Assembly: GCF_019977195.1 (NCBI RefSeq) | Contig: NZ_AP024643.1 | Span: forward strand, 248,001 to 312,000 | Origin: Arthrobacter sp. StoSoilA2 | GTDB lineage: Bacteria; Actinomycetota; Actinomycetes; Actinomycetales; Micrococcaceae | Reading direction: 5' to 3' | Length of the DNA: 64,000 nucleotides | Shown here: positions 33,202-41,663 of the stretch, one piece after another | Position numbering within the stretch: position 1 is the stretch's first letter | Layout: each line of letters opens with the position of its first letter | The notes under the pieces: generated by a model | Seen by the model: the letters and a program-made list of their open reading frames with translations, nothing else | Database searches by the model: none | What the model was told of the DNA's origin: nothing | Translations under genes and position numbers: made by a program

Positions 33202-33744
33202 ATGGACGCAAACGGCCACGCTAAGGGCTATTGGTACGGCAAGGACCCCGGGCAGAAAGCCCTTGCCGTTGATGTCCTGAATGCCCTCCGGGTTTATCGT
33301 GTCTCGGAACAGGCCATGCGCAGGCGGACCCGTTCGGCCATGGGCATGGGTGAAAAGGACCTCTTGGCCTTGCGGTACCTTTTCGAAGCCGAAGCGGCGG
33401 GCAAGGTGATGAAACCCAAGGACCTGGGCGATCGCTTGGGCATAACGTCCGCGTCAATGACCACCCTGATCGATCGTTTGGTGGAATCCGGACACATCCG
33501 GCGGGAACCGCATCCGTCGGATCGTCGGGCCTTGATTCTGCGGCCTACAGCAGGTTCGGACCAGGAAGTCAGGCATACACTGGGCGGAATGCATCGCCGG
33601 ATTTTGGACGTCGCAAGCGCGCTGAGCCCGGAAGAAGCACGTGTGGTGATGGACTTTCTTGAGCACATGCGCCAGGCCGTGGACACGATCGACGAAGACC
33701 CAACTGATGAACAACCCCAGGGCCCGGAATCTACCGCTTCATGA
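33202..33744 (+). CDS. MarR-family transcriptional regulator
   Basis: 180-aa winged-helix regulator. The core (about 35-130) has LGDRLGITSASMTTLIDRLVESGHIRREPHPSDRRA, typical of MarR. The start at 33202 is chosen because AAGGA lies about 8 nt upstream. Its 3' end overlaps the 3' end of the carotenoid operon by 6 nt in the convergent direction. With the MarR gene at 39718 it brackets the crt operon, but whether it regulates carotenoids is unknown. Confidence 0.9.
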   Translation: MDANGHAKGYWYGKDPGQKALAVDVLNALRVYRVSEQAMRRRTRSAMGMGEKDLLALRYLFEAEAAGKVMKPKDLGDRLGITSASMTTLIDRLVESGHIRREPHPSDRRALILRPTAGSDQEVRHTLGGMHRRILDVASALSPEEARVVMDFLEHMRQAVDTIDEDPTDEQPQGPESTAS

Positions 33745-34938
33745 CGTCAGGTTCCACTGCAGGATCAGTATCAGCGTGACCAGGAAACCCGATCCGTAGT
33801 TGAGCCAGATGAAACGGCGCCATGCAGTGTTGGTGCGTGCCGCCGTCATATCCGTGACGTTCCACCAGGGAGCGCAATTGGCGATATATGGGACGGCGAT
33901 TGCCGCTGCGAGCGGCCCGGGCCACGGCGTGGCCAGCATGGCGAGACCCGCAACAAGCCAGAGTACGACGGCGAGCCGCACCGTTCGCCGGGCACCGAAG
34001 ACTGTCGCTATGGAAGCGATATTTGCCTGCCGGTCCGGTTCGATGTCCTGGACGGCTCCAAACGCGTGAGCCGCCATGCCCCACAAGAAGAATGCGGCGA
34101 GCAGGATCAACAGTCCCGGCGTCATCTCGGCACCAGCCAACGTCAGAGCCACGACGGCGGGACTCACGAAGTGCGTACTCGACGTCAGTGAGTCCAGGAC
34201 AGGACGTTCCTTGAATCGTAGTCCCGCCACGGAATAGGCGACCACGGCGAAGGCGCTCACAGCGATGCCCAGCCAAGTAGCAGGGCCACTCGCAACCGCC
34301 AGCACCACAAGGAATGGCACATTTGTGATGGCGGCGAGCCATAGCATTGGCCGGTGCAGCCTTGGTTGAAGCAGGGCGCCTTCAATGCCGCCTTTTCGAG
34401 GGTTTTGCAGGTCCGAGGCGTAGTCGAACACATCGTTGATCCCGTACATCGCCAGGTTGTAGGGGATGAGGAAATACAGCGTGCCGACCACCAGTACCCA
34501 GTTGACCTCTCGGGTGGTCAGGAACATCGCTGCAGCGAACGGATATGCCGTGTTGATCCAACTAATGGGCCGTGACGCGAGCAGGGCTTGGGGGATGAGA
34601 CCTTTGAGGTTACTGCGCGGTGCCGCCTCCCGCCCCCGCGTCAACCAAACCCAGAGCCCGGGAAGAACCAGCACGCCCGCCAAGGGGTAGGCGAAGTCCT
34701 CTACCGGCGCCAGCCCGATCTTCAGGCCCAGAATGTGTGAGGCGTCGTAGTGGAAGAGCTCCATCCCGATCATCACGGAGTCGAATACAGCCGTCAGCAC
34801 CGCCAGCGCCCCGAAGGCAAGGCCAGCCGCCTTCCAATGCTGCCTGGCTTCGTTGGAGTTCGCGCCCTTCCGGACACAAACCACGCCCACAACGGCCGCG
34901 GCCGCAACGAACACGAGCGAGAGCCACAGGTAAGTCAC
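33739..34938 (-). CDS. Lycopene cyclase-lycopene elongase fusion (CrtYf::CrtEb type)
   Basis: 399-aa membrane protein that appears to join two enzymes. Residues 1-110 look like a heterodimeric carotenoid cyclase subunit (three helices, with PVEDF at 78-82). Residues 115-399 are a UbiA-type prenyltransferase with NDVFDYASD (168-176) and DIEPDRQAN as the two Asp-rich motifs, as in CrtEb lycopene elongase that adds C5 units to lycopene for C50 carotenoids such as decaprenoxanthin. In corynebacteria these are separate genes (crtYf and crtEb). It is the last gene of the crt operon and overlaps the upstream crtYe by 4 nt. Confidence 0.85.
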   Translation of the reverse strand: MTYLWLSLVFVAAAAVVGVVCVRKGANSNEARQHWKAAGLAFGALAVLTAVFDSVMIGMELFHYDASHILGLKIGLAPVEDFAYPLAGVLVLPGLWVWLTRGREAAPRSNLKGLIPQALLASRPISWINTAYPFAAAMFLTTREVNWVLVVGTLYFLIPYNLAMYGINDVFDYASDLQNPRKGGIEGALLQPRLHRPMLWLAAITNVPFLVVLAVASGPATWLGIAVSAFAVVAYSVAGLRFKERPVLDSLTSSTHFVSPAVVALTLAGAEMTPGLLILLAAFFLWGMAAHAFGAVQDIEPDRQANIASIATVFGARRTVRLAVVLWLVAGLAMLATPWPGPLAAAIAVPYIANCAPWWNVTDMTAARTNTAWRRFIWLNYGSGFLVTLILILQWNLTS

Positions 34939-35354
34939 AGGTTCTTCTTCTGAAGTCGCCGATCCTCAAGCCGCTGATCTTCAAGCCGCTGATCTTCAAG
35001 CCGCCGACTCTCAAGCCGCCGGTCGCCCTCACGAGGCAGCATGGAGCGGGCAAGAATCCGCCGCGCTCCTGTATAAAGCACCATCGTGCACAGCACCAGG
35101 AACAGCAGGAACACAGGCTCTTCAAGGGGCAATTGCGGTCCGAGCATCACCCCGGTTGCGATTGCGCCCTCACCCCGCAGGAAGATTCCCAAACCGATTC
35201 CGGCCAGGTCCCAGCCGAGCAGGAACAAAACCCCGACGGCGGTCACGATCGCCGCAGCTCTGGCGTCGCGCCAGAAGAACAGTCGGAACCGGTGGTCCAG
35301 CAGCAGCATGCACATAGTGCCTATCAGCAGCACAGCAAGATAGACGATTCCCAT
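34935..35354 (-). CDS. Lycopene cyclase subunit (CrtYe type) with repeat tail
   Basis: 139-aa membrane protein with three helices and the PLEEP motif (76-80) of heterodimeric C50-carotenoid cyclases. It pairs functionally with the cyclase domain fused to the prenyltransferase downstream. The C-terminal tail (about 112-134) consists of pentapeptide repeats of the RRLED/DQRLE kind encoded by five 15-bp repeats. This highly charged tail is not part of the usual domain and is probably a recent expansion. Overlaps with both neighbours are 1-4 nt. Confidence 0.85.
   Translation of the reverse strand: MGIVYLAVLLIGTMCMLLLDHRFRLFFWRDARAAAIVTAVGVLFLLGWDLAGIGLGIFLRGEGAIATGVMLGPQLPLEEPVFLLFLVLCTMVLYTGARRILARSMLPREGDRRLESRRLEDQRLEDQRLEDRRLQKKNL
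34951..35025. repeat. Five 15-bp tandem repeats in the crtYe 3' end
   Basis: The unit TCAAGCCGCTGATCT occurs exactly twice (34966-34980, 34981-34995), flanked by diverged copies at 34951, 34996 and 35011. The array stays in frame and encodes the charged tail of the CrtYe-type protein. Confidence 0.92.
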
Positions 35355-37039
35355 CAGGGCAACCTGCCGGCGGTACGCTTCATGCGGCTGGGGTCGATAA
35401 CGGTAGGCCCGGGGCTGTTGTCACCGCGAATCCTTTTCAGCACCAGTTCCGCACTGATGAGGCACATGGGCACGCCTACGCCTGGTGCGGTGGTGGCACC
35501 GGCGTAGAACAGCCCCGTCACCCGCTTGGAAGCATTCTGGGCACGGAACATCGCGCTCTGTCCCAGGGTGTGTGCCGGGCCGAGCATGCCCCCGCGCCAG
35601 GAGTTGTAGTCGCGGGAGAAATCTCCGGGTCCGATGGTCTGCCGGACCACGATCCGTTCACGGAGATCAGGAATGTTGGCCCATTCCGCGATCTGGTCGA
35701 CGGCGGCGTCGGCAGTCCTCTCGATGAGGGAGTCGCCCGCGCCGTCCGGCCCGCCTGATCCGATCCCGGGGTCCGCGGGTATGGGGATCAGCACAAAGAG
35801 GTTCTCGTGCTCCGGCGGGGCAACGCCTGGGTCTGTGGCGCTGGGTTTGCAAACATAGATGGAAGCGGGATCCGGGATGCTGGGCTGATTGCCGAAGATC
35901 GACTGGAAGTTCGCTTGCCAGTCCCTGGTGAAGAACAAGGAGTGGTGCGGGAGTCCGGGCAACCGCCCCTTCACACCGAGCATCACCAGCACGGCACCAG
36001 GGCCGCTGGTTCGGCGCTGCCACCACGTGGCCGGATAACTCTGGTCCTCAGCGGCCAACAGGGCAGTTTCCGTATGGTGCAGATCCGCACCGGAAACCAC
36101 GATGTCGGCAACGCTGAAATGCTCACTGCCGTGCTTCTCCCGCCAGCGGACGCCGGTCACCTCGCGTTTGGTGGTTCCAGGCAATCGACGACGGCGGCCC
36201 AAGCCGCCCAGATGCCCCTTGCCTCCGGCCCGGGCTGCTTCGCGGGTGGTGATCTGGACGACCTCCGCGCCGGTCTGGATGCGTACGCCAGCTTCACGTG
36301 CCAACGCTTCGAGACGCTCCACGAGCTGTGTGAAGCCCCCCATGGGGTACTGGACGCCGTCGCCAAGATCCAGTGCGCTCATCAAGTGGTACATGGCCGG
36401 CGCCTCAGCAGGATTGGTGCCCAGGAAGACGGCCGGGTAACCCAGGACCTGACGCAGCACAGGGTGGTGAAAACGCTGGGAGACAAACTTTTCCAGCGGA
36501 GTGAGCAGGAGGCGGGCCAGCTCCGGCAGGGCGCGCAGGATCTCGGGCTGCAGGAGTGATTGCAGCTTGGTGAAGGGGTTATAGAGGAAGAAGCGTTCAG
36601 CCATGTCGGAGGTGTGCTTTGCCGAAGCCAGATAGGTTGCGAGGCGCTGTGCGCTCCCTGGTTCAACCCGCTCGAACGTCCGCATGACTTGTTCACTGCC
36701 CAGTGGGATAGTGAGCGGATCCTGCCGCCCGTTGTCGTGCTTTGGTTCAGTGAACACACGGTAGGCGGGATTGAGTGTTTGAAGATCGAGCTGTTCCGCT
36801 GTGCTGGTTCCCAGCAGGCCGAAAAAGTGGTCAAAGACGCCAGGCATTAAGTACCACGACGGTCCGGTGTCGAAGCGAAAACCGTTCCGCTCCAACGTTC
36901 CGGCTCGCCCTCCCACGTGGTCGAGCCGCTCCAGAAGTTGCACTTCATGGCCTTCCCGCGCCAGGAGGGCGGCGGTGGCAAGCCCAGCAATGCCACCACC
37001 GATCACGACTGTCCGGGTCATTCGCGGCCGCATCATCAT
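35354..37039 (-). CDS. crtI: Phytoene desaturase
   Basis: FAD-dependent desaturase of 561 aa that converts phytoene to lycopene. The N-terminal dinucleotide-binding motif VVIGGGIAGLATA is followed by GGRAGT; near the C-terminus LFYAGATTAPGVGVPMCLISAE is the usual CrtI end signature. An unusual Gly/Arg-rich insertion (about 265-290) is predicted as a loop. The start overlaps the crtB stop in an ATG-rich stretch; there are three ATGs close together, and the first is used here. Confidence 0.93.
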   Translation of the reverse strand: MMMRPRMTRTVVIGGGIAGLATAALLAREGHEVQLLERLDHVGGRAGTLERNGFRFDTGPSWYLMPGVFDHFFGLLGTSTAEQLDLQTLNPAYRVFTEPKHDNGRQDPLTIPLGSEQVMRTFERVEPGSAQRLATYLASAKHTSDMAERFFLYNPFTKLQSLLQPEILRALPELARLLLTPLEKFVSQRFHHPVLRQVLGYPAVFLGTNPAEAPAMYHLMSALDLGDGVQYPMGGFTQLVERLEALAREAGVRIQTGAEVVQITTREAARAGGKGHLGGLGRRRRLPGTTKREVTGVRWREKHGSEHFSVADIVVSGADLHHTETALLAAEDQSYPATWWQRRTSGPGAVLVMLGVKGRLPGLPHHSLFFTRDWQANFQSIFGNQPSIPDPASIYVCKPSATDPGVAPPEHENLFVLIPIPADPGIGSGGPDGAGDSLIERTADAAVDQIAEWANIPDLRERIVVRQTIGPGDFSRDYNSWRGGMLGPAHTLGQSAMFRAQNASKRVTGLFYAGATTAPGVGVPMCLISAELVLKRIRGDNSPGPTVIDPSRMKRTAGRLP

Positions 37040-37938
37040 CGGGGCTCCAGCCAGGTTGCTGCGACTGCCCTGGCCGCGAGTCCTGCCTTGAAAACGTCAG
37101 GGACACGCACGCGGGACCGGTAGAGCTCGTCAATGTTTGTCTGTTCTATGCGGCGCGTCAGGGCAGCAAACAACGCCAGCGCACTTCTGACTGCGGCCCG
37201 GGCGTCATGCGGAAGAAGGGGAATGACGGCGTTGGCATCGTCCAATTGGGCGCGGATCGTCTTCACCCATTCCAGACGATCCCGGTCCTCAAGGTGGTCT
37301 GCCACACCCAGATAGTTGCGGCCCAGCCGGGCCGTGTCATCGGAGAGGTCGCGCAGGAAGTTGATGTTCTGGAAAGCAGCGCCCAACCTGCTGGCGCCAT
37401 ACCGCAAAGCCGCGGCATCGCCGTCGTTGATGTTCTCCCCGCGCATGAAGACGCGAAGGCACATCAGCCCAACCACCTCGGCGGAACCGTACACGTACCC
37501 CTGATGAGCCCCCGCATCAAATCGGAGAGGAACGGCGCGCGTTGGCGTGCGCTCGCCGAGGTCCGTGCGCATTGAGGCGAAAAAGGGGTCAATCAGGGAC
37601 TCATCTATCCCCGCAGCCCGTGCCGTCTGGGCGAAGGCGTGGATGATGAGATCGCTGCTGTAGCCGATGTGGAGCGCCCGGTGGGTTTCATCGATGAAGT
37701 GGTCCAAGGCGTCGTTTTGCTGTTGGTGACTCAGGCCGGCTTCGGCAGTGACGCCGTCAACGAGTTCATCGGCCACACGCACCAAAGCGTAGATGTTGCG
37801 AACATGCTGGCGGTGGCGGGGTCCAAGGATCCGGGTTGCCAGCCCGAATGAGGTGGAATAGGCAGCAATGACCTGGTTTGCGGCGCGTTCGGCCGTCCGT
37901 GTGAAATGCCCAAAGGACGTGTCGACATCGACGCTCAT
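37036..37938 (-). CDS. crtB: Phytoene synthase
   Basis: 300-aa head-to-head prenyl synthase that condenses two GGPP to phytoene. Asp-rich motifs are DELVD (57-61) and the RDLSDD segment in the second half. The start is ATG at 37938, overlapping the crtE stop as ATGA, with GGAAGGA 8 nt upstream. The longer open frame to 38148 lies within crtE and is rejected. It is coupled to both neighbours in the crt operon. Confidence 0.93.
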   Translation of the reverse strand: MSVDVDTSFGHFTRTAERAANQVIAAYSTSFGLATRILGPRHRQHVRNIYALVRVADELVDGVTAEAGLSHQQQNDALDHFIDETHRALHIGYSSDLIIHAFAQTARAAGIDESLIDPFFASMRTDLGERTPTRAVPLRFDAGAHQGYVYGSAEVVGLMCLRVFMRGENINDGDAAALRYGASRLGAAFQNINFLRDLSDDTARLGRNYLGVADHLEDRDRLEWVKTIRAQLDDANAVIPLLPHDARAAVRSALALFAALTRRIEQTNIDELYRSRVRVPDVFKAGLAARAVAATWLEPR

Positions 37939-39065
37939 GATTGCCGTCCTTCCAGTTGTGCGGCTAGATCGATCAAGACGTTGAGTGCGGTTTCGGGAAT
38001 GTTTGCGGCATGACCTCGTAAAATTTCGTGGAAGTGTGCCAGTTGCTCCCGGATCAGGCCTTGGACGAAAGCCTCGGCCCCGCAGTCGCTGAGCTGCCGG
38101 CGTACGTGCTCCGCCTGCGGCCTGCTGAGTTCGGAACGACCAAACCATGGCTCAATCGCCGGCCAGGCGCTGGTCATCCGCGCATAAGCAATGATGGCTG
38201 TTTGTTTGCCTTCACGTAGATCGGAAAAGGGATCCTTGCCGTGCTGGCGCGGATCCCCGAAGGTGGACAGGAAGTCGTCCTGGAGTTGGAAGGCCAGCCC
38301 AAGATGGCGGCCCGCCGTGGCGAGGACCGATTCCATGGAAGCATCAGCGCCAGCCAAAGCGGCGGCCGCACGAAGCGGAAGTTCGAAGGTGTAGGTGGCG
38401 GTCTTGTATCCGCACATCATGAGGATTGTCTCGAGTTCGGGGGCGATGACGCCGTCGCCCAGGCCAACATCGAGTTGCTCTCCGGCCACCGTCTCGTTGA
38501 TCGTGTGTTCAAGAAGATCGAGGAGCCGGAGACGCAGAGGATGGGGCAGGTCCGCTCTTGCGAAGGCCTGATGGGTGGCGGCCAACAACAGATCGCCCAT
38601 CAGGATTCCGCCCGTGCGGGCCCAATGGAGTATTGCTTGTTCTCCGGGCTGGCTATCGGCGCGGGGTAGTCCGGCTTCCGTCAGGAGGGACCCGATCAGG
38701 TTTGGCCTGCCGCGGCGGACGAGGTCGCCGTCGATCACGTCATCATGCAGGAGGAAGGCGTAATGAAGGAGCTCGACGGCGGCCGCGATGCTGATGGCGG
38801 TCTGCCGGTTTGGATGATGATCCGAACGCATCCGGGGCACTTGCAGGGCGTCGTACATTTCCATCAGGAGCAGCGGGCGGACGAATTTCCCGCCGAGCAC
38901 GTTCTCGCCGGCAAGGGCCCAAAGACGGGCAAAACGGGGACCATACGGGGCCGCTGCAAGGGCTCTGCCGGACATAAGTCCGCCCAGTTCGTCCTCGATG
39001 GCGGAGCAGAGATCGGTTCTGCCACGATCGGTCTTGATGCGCGCGGCACTGGACGTGACAGTCAT
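37935..39065 (-). CDS. crtE: Geranylgeranyl diphosphate synthase
   Basis: 376-aa trans-prenyl synthase making GGPP. The first Asp-rich motif is DDVID (108-112); the second is the QDDFLSTFGD segment. The start is ATG at 39065, overlapping the idi stop (ATGA). The length and the DDxxD spacing fit the long actinobacterial CrtE group. It supplies the carotenoid pathway encoded immediately downstream. Confidence 0.93.
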   Translation of the reverse strand: MTVTSSAARIKTDRGRTDLCSAIEDELGGLMSGRALAAAPYGPRFARLWALAGENVLGGKFVRPLLLMEMYDALQVPRMRSDHHPNRQTAISIAAAVELLHYAFLLHDDVIDGDLVRRGRPNLIGSLLTEAGLPRADSQPGEQAILHWARTGGILMGDLLLAATHQAFARADLPHPLRLRLLDLLEHTINETVAGEQLDVGLGDGVIAPELETILMMCGYKTATYTFELPLRAAAALAGADASMESVLATAGRHLGLAFQLQDDFLSTFGDPRQHGKDPFSDLREGKQTAIIAYARMTSAWPAIEPWFGRSELSRPQAEHVRRQLSDCGAEAFVQGLIREQLAHFHEILRGHAANIPETALNVLIDLAAQLEGRQS

Positions 39066-39610
39066 GCTTGTGCTCCGAGCGCCAGGGCCTGGGCCTCGAC
39101 GAGCTGGGGAAATTGCAGTGCCAGCCATGGGCTGAAGGCAGCAGGAGTCCTGTCCAAGGCTTCTGCAAGGAGTCCCGGCGACATCCAGGCGTAGTCAGAC
39201 ACTTCCAGCGGATTTGGCCGGAGCGTTCCCAGGACCCGGGCCACGTAGACAGGGCAAAGCTCATTCTCGACGATGCCCGAGGGGTCCACGGCGCGGTAAC
39301 GGAAGTCAGGGAGAATCAACTCGATCCGCCTCACGTCCACTCCCAGTTCAAAGTGCGCGCGACGGAGAACAGCGTCCTCGGGGTCCTCGCCGGGAGCCGG
39401 ATGCCCGCAAAAGCTGTTGGTCCACACCCCTGGCCACGTCTTCTTCTCGGGGGAGCGGCGTGTAAGGAGGAGCTCGCCGAGGTCATTGAGCAAGTAGCAG
39501 GAAAAGGCAAGATGCAGTGGAGTTTCCTGGGTGTGGACTGCTGCTTTGGAGGTTTCGCCGATGGGCCTGCCGGCGTCGTCGAGAAGGACGACCATTTCTG
39601 TCGCGTTCAT
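39062..39610 (-). CDS. idi: Type 1 isopentenyl-diphosphate isomerase
   Basis: 182-aa Nudix-like isomerase that interconverts IPP and DMAPP. Catalytic Cys68 is in SFCGHP and catalytic Glu115 in ENELCPVY. The start at 39610 is preceded by a purine-rich GGAGGAAGG. First gene of the crt operon; it balances the C5 precursors needed for both GGPP and the C50 elongation step. It is divergent from a MarR-type gene. Confidence 0.94.
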   Translation of the reverse strand: MNATEMVVLLDDAGRPIGETSKAAVHTQETPLHLAFSCYLLNDLGELLLTRRSPEKKTWPGVWTNSFCGHPAPGEDPEDAVLRRAHFELGVDVRRIELILPDFRYRAVDPSGIVENELCPVYVARVLGTLRPNPLEVSDYAWMSPGLLAEALDRTPAAFSPWLALQFPQLVEAQALALGAQA

Positions 39611-39654
39611 TCTTTGCCTTCCTCCGGCGCCTCGAACGTGGAGATCCACTCTCC

Positions 39655-39717
39655 ATTATTGCTAGACAAGCTAGCTAGAAGGCTACCATGTATGCAGTTA
39701 GGTGTAACATACTCAGA
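39655..39717. promoter_or_regulatory. Divergent promoter and operator between idi and marR
   Basis: The minus strand carries AATAAT (39660-39655), a good -10 for the crt operon. Directly upstream lies the inverted repeat GCTAGACAAGCTAGC (39661-39675), well placed for a repressor. On the plus strand TAACAT (39705-39710) ends 7 nt before the marR ATG, which would suit a leaderless transcript. The likely binder is the MarR-type protein encoded next to it. Confidence 0.6.
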
Positions 39718-40278
39718 ATGAACAGACCGGATGAAATCGAAGCCTCGGTTTCCACCGGCATGTATGACATGGACGTCAACGATCCCGGGCGCGAACTGGT
39801 AGACCGTGAGGGGCTATCCCGTGACGATGTCCGGCAGATCAGCCAGCTCATGGCCTCGCTTGAAAGGTTGCGTGACGCCGAACAGCGGCTCTCTGAGACC
39901 TCGCTGAAATTCATGAAGGTCAACCACTCGGATATGCGGGCCCTGCACTACCTGATCGTTAGCGCCAATAGTGGAGTCATTGCCACCCCCGGCGCCATTG
40001 CTGCACACCTGGGCATTTCGACGGCGTCCACCACCAAACTTCTCGACCGTCTGGAACGCGCGGGGCACATCGCAAGACAAGCGCACCCCACAGACAGGCG
40101 CGCCCTTGCCATCGCGATCACCCCTGAAACGCACGAGACGGCCATGCGGACCGTAGGGCGCCAGCAAGCCCGGCGTTTTCTGGCCGCCGCCCGCCTGACT
40201 GCAGAGGAGCGTGAAACCGTGATGCGCTTCCTGGATGACATGGCCAGGGAGCTTTCTGTGGGGGACGGTGCGGTTTAG
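39718..40278 (+). CDS. MarR-family regulator, probable carotenoid repressor
   Basis: 186-aa MarR regulator with the winged helix LGISTASTTKLLDRLERAGHIARQAHPTDRRA in the middle. It is divergent from the idi-crt operon; in Corynebacterium, a MarR-type protein (CrtR) encoded in the same position represses crt genes and responds to GGPP (family knowledge). That arrangement makes it the best candidate regulator of the operon here. The start at 39718 has no ribosome-binding site and may be leaderless; an in-frame ATG at 39688 is the alternative. Confidence 0.88.
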   Translation: MNRPDEIEASVSTGMYDMDVNDPGRELVDREGLSRDDVRQISQLMASLERLRDAEQRLSETSLKFMKVNHSDMRALHYLIVSANSGVIATPGAIAAHLGISTASTTKLLDRLERAGHIARQAHPTDRRALAIAITPETHETAMRTVGRQQARRFLAAARLTAEERETVMRFLDDMARELSVGDGAV

Positions 40279-40282
40279 TGCT

Positions 40283-41533
40283 TTAGGAATGGCCGGTGAT
40301 AGTCAGTGTAATGAGCACTATGTTCAGCCCGACGATCAAAGTTGCACTCGTCCAGCCTGCTATCTTCAATGGCTTGGAGTCCGCATGGATGCCCATGACT
40401 TCCCGCTTGCCGGTGAGTCTTATGAGCGGGATCAGCGCGAAAGGAATACCAAAGCTCAGCAGGACCTGGCTCAGTACCAGGGCCAGGGTGGGCTCAACGC
40501 CTGCTCCCAGAACGATCAATGCCGGAATGAGGGTGATCACGCGGCGGGTCAGCAAGGGGATGCGTACTTTTAGCAGGCCGCCCATGATGGTTGCACCGGC
40601 ATAGCAGCCTACCGATGTCGATGCGAGGCCGGAGGCCAACAAGCCGATTGCGAACACGACGCCGATAGCCGGACCAAGTGCCGACGTCACGGCCGCGTGG
40701 GCACCGGCAATCGTGTCTGTTCCCTCAATGCCCCGGAGGCTGGAGGCAGCCAGCAGGAGCATCGAAATGTTCACCACACCGGCAAGCAAAAGGGCGCCCA
40801 CAACGTCAACGCGGGTTGCGCGGATCAGCCGCGTCCGCACCGCCGGGTTCTCTGAGAAGCCGTGGCGGTCCCGCGCCAAGGCCGAGTGCAGGTAGATTGC
40901 ATGCGGCATCACTGTGGCACCGAGCATGCTTGCTGCCAACAGGACTGTATCGGTGCCCTCAAAGCGGGGGAGCAAACCGCCCAGTGCGCTTCCTGCGTCC
41001 GGAGGGTTGACGAACAGACCGGATACAAACCCGACGGCAATGATTCCCAGCAATACCAGGATCGCGTACTCGAAGGAGCGCTGGCCGCGGCGGGACTGCA
41101 GCGCCAAGAGCATCATTGATGCGACACCCACGATGAGACCACCGGCCAGTAGCGGAAGTCCGAACAAGAGGTTGAGGGCAACCGCGCCGCCGATTACCTC
41201 GGCCATGTCTGTGGCGCCGGCTACGATCTCGGCCTGCGCCCAGTAAAGGCGCCGGCGCCTGGTGCCAAGCCGCTTGCCGAGAATCTCCGGAAGGCTCATG
41301 CCGGTTGCGAGGCCGAGCTTCGCTGATTGGTACTGCACAAGGACTGCCATGGCGTTGGCTGCAACCAGCACCCACACCAGCAAATACCCGTAGTTGGCTC
41401 CGGCCGTCAGGTTTGCGGCCACATTGCCGGGATCGACGTAGGCGATCGCCGCCACGAACGCGGGGCCCAGGAGGAGTAGGCGCGACCAGACTTTCGTCGG
41501 TGCAGGTCGTCTTAGCAGGCTCGGGGCGGTCAT
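40283..41533 (-). CDS. mntH: Nramp-family manganese/iron transporter
   Basis: 416-aa proton-coupled divalent metal importer with 11 membrane segments. The metal-site motifs DPGN (34-37, helix 1) and MPHAIYLHS (helix 6) are intact, as expected for Mn(II)/Fe(II) uptake. Its 3' end lies 5 nt from the convergent marR stop. Two DtxR-type half-palindromes upstream (41582-41616) suggest manganese- or iron-dependent repression. Confidence 0.94.
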   Translation of the reverse strand: MTAPSLLRRPAPTKVWSRLLLLGPAFVAAIAYVDPGNVAANLTAGANYGYLLVWVLVAANAMAVLVQYQSAKLGLATGMSLPEILGKRLGTRRRRLYWAQAEIVAGATDMAEVIGGAVALNLLFGLPLLAGGLIVGVASMMLLALQSRRGQRSFEYAILVLLGIIAVGFVSGLFVNPPDAGSALGGLLPRFEGTDTVLLAASMLGATVMPHAIYLHSALARDRHGFSENPAVRTRLIRATRVDVVGALLLAGVVNISMLLLAASSLRGIEGTDTIAGAHAAVTSALGPAIGVVFAIGLLASGLASTSVGCYAGATIMGGLLKVRIPLLTRRVITLIPALIVLGAGVEPTLALVLSQVLLSFGIPFALIPLIRLTGKREVMGIHADSKPLKIAGWTSATLIVGLNIVLITLTITGHS

Positions 41534-41581
41534 TGATTCATCCTCATCATCGCGGAATTCTCTTTTGAGGATAGCCGAAAG

Positions 41582-41616
41582 TTAGGCGCACCGAAAAGTA
41601 GTTTTTAGGCGCTCCG
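41582..41616. promoter_or_regulatory. Candidate MntR/DtxR-type sites upstream of mntH
   Basis: TTAGGCGCACCGAA (41582-41595) and TTAGGCGCTCCG (41605-41616) are near-identical and recur 23 nt apart, 49 nt before the mntH start. The first is an imperfect palindrome of DtxR-family type. A metal-responsive repressor is the natural candidate. Confidence 0.55.
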
Positions 41617-41663
41617 TTTCGGAGGCCTCAGTACCTAGGCCTCAGCACAGGAAGTTTCCGAGG

